Source: Pedobacter sp. L105 | Lineage (GTDB): Bacteria; Bacteroidota; Bacteroidia; Sphingobacteriales; Sphingobacteriaceae | Assembly (NCBI RefSeq): GCF_009765875.1 | Contig: NZ_LMUP01000006.1 | Location: 1 to 64,000, forward strand | Reading direction: 5' to 3' | DNA length: 64,000 nt | In this document: positions 10,332-18,625 of the stretch, one piece after another | Layout of the letters: every line of letters begins with the position of its first letter | Position numbering within the stretch: the stretch's first letter is position 1 | Translations under genes and position numbers: made by a program | Notes under the pieces: model-generated | What the model was told of the DNA's origin: nothing | The model's database searches: none | Seen by the model: the letters and a program-made list of their open reading frames with translations, nothing else

Positions 10332-11408
10332 TTATTTTTCTTCTTTTACGGGTGCGTCATGGGCAAGCTGCAGGTTATTGGTCAGGATAACTTTCTGGCC
10401 TGATTTTAAGCCCTCTTTGATTTCGATATCCTTTCCGTTATCCCTGCCTACAGTTACATAGTTCCATTTGGCCAGCCCATTTTCGTAAGTAAATATGACT
10501 TGTCGGTTGCTCCTGTTTACGATTGCTTCTTTGGGAACGCTTAAAACACGCTGCTGGGGAATAAGGATGTTCGTACTAGCATTCATACCCGGTATAAGGC
10601 CTCTGGTATCAACTAATTTGAGTTTAATCGAAATCATTCCATGATCATCAACCATAGGGTTGATTTCAAAGACAGTTGCTTTATATTTAGTAACCGAAGA
10701 AATTGGGGTAACGTATGCTGTTTGTCCCATTCTGATTAAACCAATATCTGTCTCAAGGATCTTTGCTTCCAGATAAAGTTCATCCTGGGAAAAGATGGTG
10801 AATAATTCATCGCCATTTTTTACATACATACCTTTCTGAACCTTTACATTCACTAAAGTTCCTGAAAAAGGGGCCGTAATGGTAGACTTAGCCAAATCAA
10901 GCTTTACCAGTTTGAGATCCAGTTCGGCACTGCTTAATCCGTTATTTCCTTTTAATTTCCTGTAAACGGTATCTATTACCCCTTGCCGTTTACCTTTTAA
11001 AAGGCTTTCCTGACTTAGAAGATCACTTTTATAATTTGTTTCGCTGTTAAAGATGGACTCTTCTATTCTTTTTAATCCTATTTGCAGATCCTTGGTATCC
11101 AATTGAATAATTAGTTTGCCTTTGGAAAAACTCAGGTTGTTTCTGGCCAGGCAAATATCTATGAGCCCATTACTGGCTGCCATCACTTTTTGTATAAAAA
11201 AGGGTTGTATTTTCCCGCTACTCTCTATCGAATAGTCAAACTCTGTTTTGGCGCACTGATATGTTTTTACGTAGGTAACTGGATTTTCAATTTTGTTTTT
11301 TAATAAGAGAGAACTTGCCTGAGCCGGTGAATTTCTGCAACTACTAACAGCTAATGATAGGAACAGAAGTACTAAAGTTAAATAATTGATTAATCGACAA
11401 ATTTTCAT
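10332..11408 (-). CDS. RND periplasmic adaptor lipoprotein (HlyD/MFP family)
   Basis: A 358-residue adaptor with a lipoprotein signal ending in SLAVSSC (lipidated C24). Next come a barrel-sandwich/lipoyl half (KVMAASNGLI), a short helical hairpin, the second lipoyl half (ITAPFSGTLVNVKVQKGMYV) and beta-barrel and membrane-proximal domains. By family it links the RND permease to TolC. It is the first gene of the leftward operon and is divergent from the LytTR regulator across a 366-base AT-rich region. A LytTR-controlled promoter there is plausible. Confidence 0.92.
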   Translation of the reverse strand: MKICRLINYLTLVLLFLSLAVSSCRNSPAQASSLLLKNKIENPVTYVKTYQCAKTEFDYSIESSGKIQPFFIQKVMAASNGLIDICLARNNLSFSKGKLIIQLDTKDLQIGLKRIEESIFNSETNYKSDLLSQESLLKGKRQGVIDTVYRKLKGNNGLSSAELDLKLVKLDLAKSTITAPFSGTLVNVKVQKGMYVKNGDELFTIFSQDELYLEAKILETDIGLIRMGQTAYVTPISSVTKYKATVFEINPMVDDHGMISIKLKLVDTRGLIPGMNASTNILIPQQRVLSVPKEAIVNRSNRQVIFTYENGLAKWNYVTVGRDNGKDIEIKEGLKSGQKVILTNNLQLAHDAPVKEEK

Positions 11409-11774
11409 AAGCTGCTATTTTATTTCAATTACTTTTTATGATCTGTATGTTTAGGAGTAAATAATAAAAATTGATGTGCTGATTATCAAAATACTGGTCT
11501 ATTTGGTTACGATATCAAGAATAGACGGCTAACCCTTTGAAAAAAAATATATTACACGAACACTTATTTTAAGTAGATATATTTTTCTATTAGAATCCTT
11601 ATGTACTTGATTTATATAATATGTATAATTATCTACATTTGTTTGTAAACTTAGAATAGAATATTTTTTAATTCAAAATATTACTATGAAAATAATTATG
11701 TATTTTAGCAAAGTAGGATTAACAAAAGGTCGTTATTGTGAAATTGAATTTAATATTTATTGCTGTTTATTAGA
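11409..11774. other. divergent promoter region, adaptor operon / LytTR regulator
   Basis: This gap of 366 bases separates two divergent starts and is extremely AT-rich. It should hold both promoters and, by analogy with LytTR regulators, direct-repeat binding sites. I could not fix a consensus by eye, and I see no RNA gene or small ORF. Confidence 0.45.
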
Positions 11775-12491
11775 ATGGAAGATTTAAATTGTTTTGTGAT
11801 TGATGATGAATCTCATTCCATCGAAATTTTAAGACTTTATATTGAACAAACTCCAGGTCTGAGGCTTATAAAAACATTTAATAACCCGTATGATGCGATA
11901 GAAGAAGTTAAAATTCATTTACCTGACATTACGTTTTTGGATATTGAAATGCCTCAGCTTTCTGGCATTGATGTGCATCGTCTAATCTCCGATTACACTA
12001 CAATAATTTTTATCAGCGGTTTTAAAGAGCATGCCGTAAACGCATTTAATCTGCAGGCGCACGACTTTTTATTAAAACCTTTTTCCTTTGAAAGGTTCCA
12101 GCAATCTGTGCATAGAATTAAAAGAATTGATGCTTCTACTCAGGAACATATCGATTCGTTTTTCATTAAAACCGATAAAGGCAAGTTTGTAAAAATCCTC
12201 AAAAATGAGATCCTATATATAGAAGGCGCGCTTAATTATGTAAAAATACATACCACGAAAAGTGATCAGCTTACCTATTTGACCATGGGTGAAATGGAAA
12301 AACTTTTGCCACGTTTAAATTTTCTGCGTATCCACAAATCTTTTCTGATCAATACGGATAAGATTATAGAGATTGATGGCAATACTGTTATACTTGAGGA
12401 TAGGAGCAGGGTTCAACTAGGAACGACTTATAAAGAAACCTTTTTTAAGTTAATAGAAGACAGTACTGTTAAAAGTAAACGAAAAATTTAA
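11775..12491 (+). CDS. LytTR-family response regulator
   Basis: Numbered from ATG 11775, the protein has 238 residues. An earlier TTG at 11760 is open but would add only MLFIR. The receiver domain (1-115) has acidic residues D10/D11, phospho-acceptor D56 in FLDIEMP and conserved K101 in LLKPF. A LytTR DNA-binding domain follows (about 133-232). No histidine kinase gene lies in the window, so it is an orphan here. It is divergent from the adaptor-RND-TolC operon and 250 bases before the small peptide gene. This suggests it switches pump and peptide expression, an inference from position. Confidence 0.9.
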   Translation: MEDLNCFVIDDESHSIEILRLYIEQTPGLRLIKTFNNPYDAIEEVKIHLPDITFLDIEMPQLSGIDVHRLISDYTTIIFISGFKEHAVNAFNLQAHDFLLKPFSFERFQQSVHRIKRIDASTQEHIDSFFIKTDKGKFVKILKNEILYIEGALNYVKIHTTKSDQLTYLTMGEMEKLLPRLNFLRIHKSFLINTDKIIEIDGNTVILEDRSRVQLGTTYKETFFKLIEDSTVKSKRKI

Positions 12492-12742
12492 ATAAAGAGG
12501 GTTGTCTTTGCTGTAAACCTTCCCGGGGCTATTCTATAGTTAATCATCATCCAAATTTCTATGGATTGACTGGTCATGTCAATTATCAGCCATAACAGAT
12601 GTCTGAAATAGCGACATAATGTAAAGTTTACCGTCTTTATCAGAAAAAATATATCCATAATTTTAAATTAAGCAATTGTACAATGCCTAGGGATTGTCGA
12701 AAACCTATGATAGAGTAGACTTCAACCAATTAATTTAAAACT

Positions 12743-12961
12743 ATGAAAAAGTTAATTTCCTCTTTGGTAGTAGCGGTAGCTTTCGCTGGAACAGCTTACG
12801 CTGGCGGTATTTTTATTAGTACTGCTTGTTTAAGTCTTGCCTCTGGCCCTGCTGTAGGCTTCTGTACTGCAGGAACCTATGGTAATGAATGTAATCACTC
12901 TGCTACTTCAGGTAGTCAATGTGCTGGTACAAGAACTATCATCGATAACGTTGGTGGTTAG
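12743..12961 (+). CDS. small secreted four-cysteine peptide precursor
   Basis: This 72-residue product has a textbook Sec signal: MKK, a hydrophobic core LISSLVVAVAFAG and a signal peptidase I site TAYA|GG at 20/21. The mature 52 residues are Gly/Ser/Thr-rich with cysteines at 29, 41, 50 and 60 and no charged cluster. I do not recognise the family. The gene has a 250-base leader, a good ATG with A-rich upstream bases, and its own terminator at 12972-13008, all signs of a real, possibly highly expressed gene. The next two genes encode lipoproteins, one with a CGGC redox site. This recalls the Bacteroidota arrangement of a short secreted peptide beside a beta-propeller lipoprotein, but the NVEALA motif of that class is absent. 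Bacteriocin, signal or structural roles are all open. Confidence 0.75.
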   Translation: MKKLISSLVVAVAFAGTAYAGGIFISTACLSLASGPAVGFCTAGTYGNECNHSATSGSQCAGTRTIIDNVGG

Positions 12962-12971
12962 TAAATTATTT

Positions 12972-13008
12972 ACCGTTAGATCTTCATTCGTGATCTAACG
13001 GTTCTTTT
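12972..13008 (+). terminator. intrinsic terminator/attenuator after the peptide gene
   Basis: ACCGTTAGATC (12972-12982) pairs perfectly with 12992-13002 around a 9-base loop and is followed by TCTTTTT. It lies 11 bases after the peptide stop and only 11 bases before the next ATG. Most transcripts would end here, with readthrough giving the two lipoproteins at a lower level. Confidence 0.85.
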
Positions 13009-13018
13009 TCCTAAAAAT

Positions 13019-14251
13019 ATGAAGCAATATTATCCTCTCATTTTCTGTGTTTTCTTAATTGTCGTTTCCTGCCGGCATAAAAGTGATCAGCAGCCTTTTT
13101 ACACTAAAAAGAATTCGGTTCAGTATGAAGATAAATCTACTTTGGCCTATAAAGACTGTCTCGAGTTGCCGGCAGATACATCAACTACCAGTGATCTGCC
13201 CGGGATTGATATTTTTAAAGATCGAAAGTCGGGTAAAACTTACTTGAGTTTTTTAAGTCCCGTTTCAAAATCTATCCTCATCTATGATTACGATGCTAAA
13301 ATATGTATTAAAAAAATTCCGCTTTTTGTAGATGGCCCAAATGGAACAAATCCCAATACGGTTCCTTCTATGATCAAGATGCTTAGTTTAGATACGGTTG
13401 CCTATTTCAATTTCGATCATTTGTATTTACTAAATGGAGAAGGAACCGTGCTGAAGAAATTTAACCTGGGCAGGGATGCATCTTCAAAAGAGTCTAAGAA
13501 CGAGTCATTTATCGCCAAGCCTAATCCGGGCACTTATTCTCCTATTGTTCATTATGGTGATGATTTGATTTTAATGTGTTCTTATAATTCTATGGCAGAG
13601 CCGCAAACAATGCTAAAGGATATTATTAAAATAAATTATAAGACAGGAAAAAAATCGGCCTATTTTAACAGGCCACAGATATTTGATTATGGCTATTGGG
13701 GCTATAATGAAAAATTATATTACCTGTATGGTGCTTTGAATACGAAAGAAAACAAAGTTATTCTGGGTTATGCTGCTGAGCCTTTCCTGTACAGTTATGA
13801 TCTAAAGAACAATCGTGTTAAGAAGGAACCATTTATTGGCAGTCAGTTTTTTGAAGAGATCAATCCTTTTCTTAAAAACAGGGAGGATGTTCAAAAAAGA
13901 ATTGATGGTGAATTAATGGCTAAATCTGCTGAACATGAAATATGTAATCCTTCTTATTACGCCATTTTTTATGATGATAAAAGTGATACCTATATCAGGG
14001 CTGCATTTTTACCCAGGACAAAGGAAGAGTATAGGAACCCTGAGAAACGCTTTAAATTTAAATGTACTTTTTTGCTGTTCGACCATAATTTTAATAAAAC
14101 GGGCGAACAGGTCCTGCCCGATTTTTCGGTTTTAGATTTCAGGCTGATGTTTATGCTAAATGGTTATTTGCATGTTTTAAACAGGGAAAAGTACAATAAT
14201 AACAATGATAAATTATTTTTTGACCGCTATCAAATCGTTAAAAAACCATGA
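13019..14251 (+). CDS. DUF4221-type lipoprotein, probable beta-propeller
   Basis: A 410-residue protein with a lipoprotein signal ending VVSC (C18). The body has repeated short beta-rich blocks with aromatic and DG/DD turns (SKSILIYDYDAKICI, KPNPGTYSP, GYWGYNEKLYYLYG). This fits the DUF4221/six-bladed propeller class of Bacteroidota surface lipoproteins; the assignment is from pattern, not alignment. It follows the peptide terminator and overlaps the next gene by four bases (ATGA), so those two are translationally coupled. A role in binding the peptide or a surface ligand is inferred. Confidence 0.75.
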   Translation: MKQYYPLIFCVFLIVVSCRHKSDQQPFYTKKNSVQYEDKSTLAYKDCLELPADTSTTSDLPGIDIFKDRKSGKTYLSFLSPVSKSILIYDYDAKICIKKIPLFVDGPNGTNPNTVPSMIKMLSLDTVAYFNFDHLYLLNGEGTVLKKFNLGRDASSKESKNESFIAKPNPGTYSPIVHYGDDLILMCSYNSMAEPQTMLKDIIKINYKTGKKSAYFNRPQIFDYGYWGYNEKLYYLYGALNTKENKVILGYAAEPFLYSYDLKNNRVKKEPFIGSQFFEEINPFLKNREDVQKRIDGELMAKSAEHEICNPSYYAIFYDDKSDTYIRAAFLPRTKEEYRNPEKRFKFKCTFLLFDHNFNKTGEQVLPDFSVLDFRLMFMLNGYLHVLNREKYNNNNDKLFFDRYQIVKKP

Positions 14252-14727
14252 AAAATGTAAATCCGCTTTTTAAAAGAAATATTGTTCTTATTTTCTTGTT
14301 AGTTCTCTCAATAACGGTATTTTCCTGCCATAGTAAAAAAACAGACCCTAAACAGGAAAGATATTTGAATGCAATTCATTCCAATCAGATCAAAACCAAT
14401 TACATCCTTGTGGTGCCAAGGGCCGGTTGCGGGGGTTGCATCAGCGATGCTACTTTTTTTGTGGTAAAAAACAAAGCTAAGTTAAAAGGTGATCTGACGA
14501 TCGTGTTTACAGGCGTGGGTGATAAAAAGTTACTGGCAGTTGAACTGGGTAATAGTTTTCTGAAGAATAAACAAGTGAAAATTGATGAAAAAAATTACTT
14601 TTTGGCCCCTGAAATTGCATCTTCTTATCCAACGTTAATTTGTGTAGGCCCGGAAGATCAGATCAATTATGTTAAAGATTTCTCACCCTCAGACAAAAAA
14701 CTAGCTTCTAATATCGTTAATGAATGA
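14248..14727 (+). CDS. thioredoxin-like lipoprotein with CGGC motif
   Basis: A 159-residue protein with a lipoprotein signal (C27 in TVFSC) and a short thioredoxin-like region: NYILVVPRAG then C61-GG-C64, followed by an alternating beta/alpha pattern. The CGGC pair replaces the more usual CxPC of TlpA. The fold is abbreviated, and a cis-proline may be SYPT near residue 128. It is coupled by a 4-base overlap to the DUF4221-like gene. Tethered in the envelope, it could shuffle or reduce the four cysteines of the peptide encoded upstream; that is inference. No terminator is evident after the stop. Confidence 0.75.
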   Translation: MKNVNPLFKRNIVLIFLLVLSITVFSCHSKKTDPKQERYLNAIHSNQIKTNYILVVPRAGCGGCISDATFFVVKNKAKLKGDLTIVFTGVGDKKLLAVELGNSFLKNKQVKIDEKNYFLAPEIASSYPTLICVGPEDQINYVKDFSPSDKKLASNIVNE

Positions 14728-14831
14728 GTATGAGATAAACGTGTGTATTCCTTTAGTTTCCATCGGTTATGGTATTTAAACAGCGAAAACTTCTGTTAAA
14801 CCGAAACGTAAAGTGTAGTAGAAACGATAAA

Positions 14832-14898
14832 TTCATCTATCGGAAATGTAAATACGTGTAAAATATTGCCAAAATGAAATCCGATCAGTCATACTTGT
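14832..14898 (+). promoter_or_regulatory. conserved upstream element, copy B
   Basis: This is the second copy of the element at 2231-2298, sharing TTCATCTATC, ATACGTGTAA and CATACTTGT with one single-base length difference. It lies 119 bases before the methyltransferase ATG and after the redox lipoprotein gene, in the same orientation as copy A. Confidence 0.6.
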
Positions 14899-15017
14899 AA
14901 ATTATTTTAAAATCCCGGTTCTGTCAAATTAGGTTTGATTCAATAAAAGACTAAATAATTAATTTTAACTAGTTTTTTATTATATTTGATCGTATTAATA
15001 AGTAAATATATAGTTGG

Positions 15018-15923
15018 ATGTTCCACGAAGAAAGTTATGATCGTCATATTGAATGGTATAATCAGCATTTCCCTACAGCATCGGATAAGGTTGATTACTA
15101 TAGAAAAACTAAGGCCATTCCTGAAAATACCATCTCCGTATGGCTTCAGAACATTTTCTTTCACTGTTTAGATCCTTTATTAAGTATTCCAACACAGCAT
15201 TGGTTAACAGTAGGAGATGCATACGGCTTTGATGCACAATATATTTTATCAAAAGGCAACAGTTCTTTAGCGACGGATTTGAACACCGATTTTTTATCTG
15301 TTGCAAAGGAAGAGGGAATTGTTAAAGAATACGCAGCTGAAAATGCTGAGCATCTGTCATTTAATGACAATAGCTTTGATTATGTACTCTGCAAAGAGTC
15401 TTATCATCATTTCCCCAGGCCTTATGCTGCATTATATGAAATGATCAGGGTAGCAAAAAAAGGTATAGTGATTATAGAACCTCAGGACCCTGTTTCTAAA
15501 ATGCCTTTGTTGCTGATGATGAATAATTTGCTCTCAGGGAAAGCGGGTTTGCTGAAAAAAGTTTGGAAAAACCGGTTCTCCTATGAACCAGTGGGCAATT
15601 TTGTATATAAAGTTTCTGAAAGGGAATTTGAAAAATTTGCAGCAGGACTAGGCCTTCCTATGGTAGCTTTTAAAAAAATCAATCCGAATTTCTACTTTAA
15701 GGGAGCTGAAAATATAAAGACAAACGACACCAGCAGAAAGGTATTGGCTATAAAGGCAAAAAAAGGGCTTCTCGATCTGCTGTCTAAGACAAAGTTAGTT
15801 CCCGCTCAGGTAATGGCTGCAATAGTTTTTAAGGAAGTACCTGAAGAAAGTACTCTTCAGCAATTAAAAGCAGACGGCTACCATTTGGTCAGCATCCCTA
15901 AAAACCCATATGTGAACAACTAA
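15018..15923 (+). CDS. class I SAM-dependent methyltransferase
   Basis: A 301-residue protein with the Rossmann methyltransferase pattern. Motif I is WLTVGDAYGFDAQYI (about residues 63-77), the acidic end of beta-2 is ATDLN, motif II is FDYVLCKESYHHF, and motif III is IVIIEPQDP. The GDAYG loop departs from the usual GxGxG. The N-terminal 60 and C-terminal 100 residues are not typical of ubiquinone or menaquinone enzymes, so the substrate is unknown. It stands alone between the accessory lipoproteins and the GH2 gene. The upstream element shared with the XRE/RND pair suggests it belongs to the same regulon, perhaps modifying a secreted product. Confidence 0.82.
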   Translation: MFHEESYDRHIEWYNQHFPTASDKVDYYRKTKAIPENTISVWLQNIFFHCLDPLLSIPTQHWLTVGDAYGFDAQYILSKGNSSLATDLNTDFLSVAKEEGIVKEYAAENAEHLSFNDNSFDYVLCKESYHHFPRPYAALYEMIRVAKKGIVIIEPQDPVSKMPLLLMMNNLLSGKAGLLKKVWKNRFSYEPVGNFVYKVSEREFEKFAAGLGLPMVAFKKINPNFYFKGAENIKTNDTSRKVLAIKAKKGLLDLLSKTKLVPAQVMAAIVFKEVPEESTLQQLKADGYHLVSIPKNPYVNN

Positions 15924-16103
15924 GCACCTGATTTTAATTTTTGCTACTATCCGGATTTTAACCCTTTTGCAAACCGGAGTTAACGTAAATTATCCTCTTT
16001 GCTGTAGAGCCTCAAAAGCTGCTGTATTATCTGCTGGGATCTGATATAATTTAATACCTTGTCGTATAATTATTATTTCAATCCTTATAGCTCAAAGATA
16101 ACA

Positions 16104-18581
16104 ATGACTGGTTCCATCAGCTCTAAAATTAAATACAGCGGTTTCCTGTCTGTATTGATCTTATTCACTTTATTTATCAACAAGGGATTTGCACAGGCTC
16201 GTAAAGAATATACCTTAACACATAACTGGAAATTTAGCAAAGGCGATGTTGCCGGTGCCGAAAAGACAGGTTTCAATGATAAAAGCTGGGAAAGTGTAAC
16301 TGTACCGCACGATTGGGCTATTAAAGGGCCTTTCGACGGGAACAATGATGTGCAGGACGTACAAATTGTGCAGAATGGAGAAAGTGGAAAAAGCAGAAAA
16401 TCAGGACGTACCGGCGGCCTTCCATTTGTAGGGGTGGGCTGGTACCGCACACAATTAAATGCTGCCGTTTTTAAAACCGGCCAGCGTGCAGTTTTACTGT
16501 TTGATGGTGCAATGAGTTATCCTAAAATATTTGTAAATGGCGTAGAAGCCGGACATTGGGCTTATGGTTATACTTCGTTTTCTGTAGATATCACTTCCTT
16601 TCTGAAGCCAGGCCAAGAAAACACACTGGCGGTAAGACTGCAAAATCTTCCTGAAGCATCCCGCTGGTATCCGGGTGCCGGCTTATATAGAAATGTACAT
16701 TTAATCGTTACCGATGATATTCACATTCCGGTATGGGGTACCTATATTACTACACCAGAGATCAACAGCACTTTTGCAAAGGTAAAAGTGAAAACAAAAG
16801 TAGAAGGTCAATCTGTTAATACAGCAGGTTTACGCCTGGTCACAGCAATTAAAGATGCTGCCGGAAAAGAAGTGGGTACCACGACTTCTGATTTAACAGA
16901 AACAGATCAATCTGAATTTGAACAGCAGCTGATTGTTAAAACACCTGCTTTATGGTCGCCGGAAACACCTAATTTATATACGGCGGTTTCCAAGTTATAC
17001 GCAGGGGATGTTTTAAAAGATGAATATACTACCACTTTTGGTATCCGTACCATAAAATTTGAGCCTGTAAAGGGATTTTCCCTGAATGGCAAATACAGGA
17101 AGTTTAAAGGGGTAAATAACCACCACGACCTTGGGCCACTTGGTGCCGCTATCAATGTTGCCGCTTTGCGCAGACAGTTAACCATTTTAAAAGATATGGG
17201 TTGCGATGCGATCCGCACTTCGCACAATATGCCCGCTCCGGAATTGGTAAGGTTATGTGATGAAATGGGTTTCATGCTAATGGTAGAATCTTTTGATGAA
17301 TGGAAATCGCCAAAGGTAACCAACGGTTACAGTCACCTGTTTGATGAATGGGCTGAGAAAGACATGGTAAATATGGTGCGCAGGGACAGGAACGACCCGG
17401 CGGTGATCATGTGGAGTATCGGTAATGAGGTGCCCGACCAGGCTTCTGTAAACGGGAACAAGATCCTTACCTTCCTTAAAAATATTTGTCATCGTGAAGA
17501 TCCTACACGTCCGGTAACGGCTGGCATGGACAGGATCAAGGATGCTTTAGATAATAATTTTGCCGCTGCGCTGGATATTCCGGGATTTAACTATAAACCA
17601 GCCTGGTATGAAAGGGCTAATACACGCTTGCCACAGGGATTTTTGATGGGCACGGAAACAGCTTCTACTGTAAGCTCCCGTGGTGTGTACAAGTTTCCTG
17701 TAGAGTTCTTTAAGAATAAAATGTATGCCGATAACCAGAGTTCTTCTTATGATTTTGAATTTTGTGTATGGTCGCAGATCCCCGATGATGAGTTTGTAAA
17801 ACAGGACGACCTGGAGTATGTAATGGGAGAATTTGTGTGGACAGGTTTTGATTACCTGGGCGAGCCTACACCATATGATGAAAAATGGCCTTCGCATAGT
17901 TCTTATTTCGGGATCATAGACCTTGCGGGAATACCAAAAGACAGGTATTATTTATACCGGAGCAGATGGAATACCACCCAGCCTACTTTACATGTTTTAC
18001 CTCACTGGACTTTTCCTGGCAGGGAAGGGCAGGTTACCCCGGTGTTCTGTTATACCAGTTATCCTTCCGCCGAGCTTTTTGTTAACGGAAAAAGTATGGG
18101 CAGGCAGACAAAGGATAAGAGTTCAAGTATTAAAAGGTACCGTTTGATGTGGAAAGATGTTACTTATGCGCCTGGAAATATCAGGGTGGTAGCTTATGAC
18201 GAAAATGGAAAGGCTGCTGCCGAAGAAACTGTCCGCACCGCGGGAAAACCAGACCATTTGGTTTTAGAGGCCGATAGAAAGGTAATAGATGCTGATGGCA
18301 AGGATTTAAGTTATGTAACAGTGAAAATTTTAGATAAGGACGGCAATCTTTGTCCTGATGCTTCCAATGAGCTGAGTTTTAAAGTAACGGGCGCCGGGGA
18401 ATTTAAAGTTGTTGCGAATGGTGATGCTGCAGATCTGGAATTATTCCATTTGCCCCATATGAAAGCTTTTCATGGTATGCTGGTGGTTACGGTTGCTTCC
18501 GGAACGAAAGCTGGTAAAATTAACCTGACTGTAAATGCTAAACAAATAAAAGGTGCGAGCCTAAGCGTGACCACCAAATAA
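16104..18581 (+). CDS. GH2 beta-galactosidase-like glycoside hydrolase, secreted
   Basis: From ATG 16104 the protein has 825 residues; an upstream TTG at 16059 is open but would precede the signal peptide with an atypical leader. A signal peptide (cleavage near KGFAQ) is followed by the GH2 jelly-roll (HDWAIKGPF, VGWYRTQL), an Ig-like domain and the TIM barrel. The acid/base is E442 in WSIGNEVPD and the nucleophile is probably E518 in GTETAS. DUF4982-like and invasin/Ig-like domains close the C-terminus. By family it cleaves terminal beta-galactosides or related linkages in the periplasm. It is monocistronic with a shared bidirectional terminator facing the DeoR gene. It could act with the fucose locus about 8 kb away on Fuc-Gal glycans; that is inference. 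Confidence 0.9.
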   Translation: MTGSISSKIKYSGFLSVLILFTLFINKGFAQARKEYTLTHNWKFSKGDVAGAEKTGFNDKSWESVTVPHDWAIKGPFDGNNDVQDVQIVQNGESGKSRKSGRTGGLPFVGVGWYRTQLNAAVFKTGQRAVLLFDGAMSYPKIFVNGVEAGHWAYGYTSFSVDITSFLKPGQENTLAVRLQNLPEASRWYPGAGLYRNVHLIVTDDIHIPVWGTYITTPEINSTFAKVKVKTKVEGQSVNTAGLRLVTAIKDAAGKEVGTTTSDLTETDQSEFEQQLIVKTPALWSPETPNLYTAVSKLYAGDVLKDEYTTTFGIRTIKFEPVKGFSLNGKYRKFKGVNNHHDLGPLGAAINVAALRRQLTILKDMGCDAIRTSHNMPAPELVRLCDEMGFMLMVESFDEWKSPKVTNGYSHLFDEWAEKDMVNMVRRDRNDPAVIMWSIGNEVPDQASVNGNKILTFLKNICHREDPTRPVTAGMDRIKDALDNNFAAALDIPGFNYKPAWYERANTRLPQGFLMGTETASTVSSRGVYKFPVEFFKNKMYADNQSSSYDFEFCVWSQIPDDEFVKQDDLEYVMGEFVWTGFDYLGEPTPYDEKWPSHSSYFGIIDLAGIPKDRYYLYRSRWNTTQPTLHVLPHWTFPGREGQVTPVFCYTSYPSAELFVNGKSMGRQTKDKSSSIKRYRLMWKDVTYAPGNIRVVAYDENGKAAAEETVRTAGKPDHLVLEADRKVIDADGKDLSYVTVKILDKDGNLCPDASNELSFKVTGAGEFKVVANGDAADLELFHLPHMKAFHGMLVVTVASGTKAGKINLTVNAKQIKGASLSVTTK

Positions 18582-18625
18582 AAAAAACGAGGCCCTGATA
18601 ATCTCATCAGGGCCTCGTTTTTTTT
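18581..18625. terminator. bidirectional terminator between GH2 and DeoR genes
   Basis: A GC-rich stem (ACGAGGCCCTGAT with its complement, loop about 6 bases) is flanked by an A run on the left and a T run on the right. It therefore works for both convergent genes and overlaps the stop codons of both. Confidence 0.92.

Noticed and set aside
12743..12961. Double-glycine leader bacteriocin
   Set aside because: The GG after TAYA follows a normal Sec hydrophobic core, and no peptidase-containing ABC exporter lies nearby; a Sec signal is the simpler reading.
13059..13247. 62-residue frame overlapping the DUF4221-like gene
   Set aside because: It is a different-frame shadow; the main frame has a signal peptide, a lipobox and coupling to the next gene.
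14940..15306. Leftward open frames upstream of and inside the methyltransferase gene
   Set aside because: They are AT-rich chance frames antisense to the promoter and N-terminal coding region, without recognisable features.
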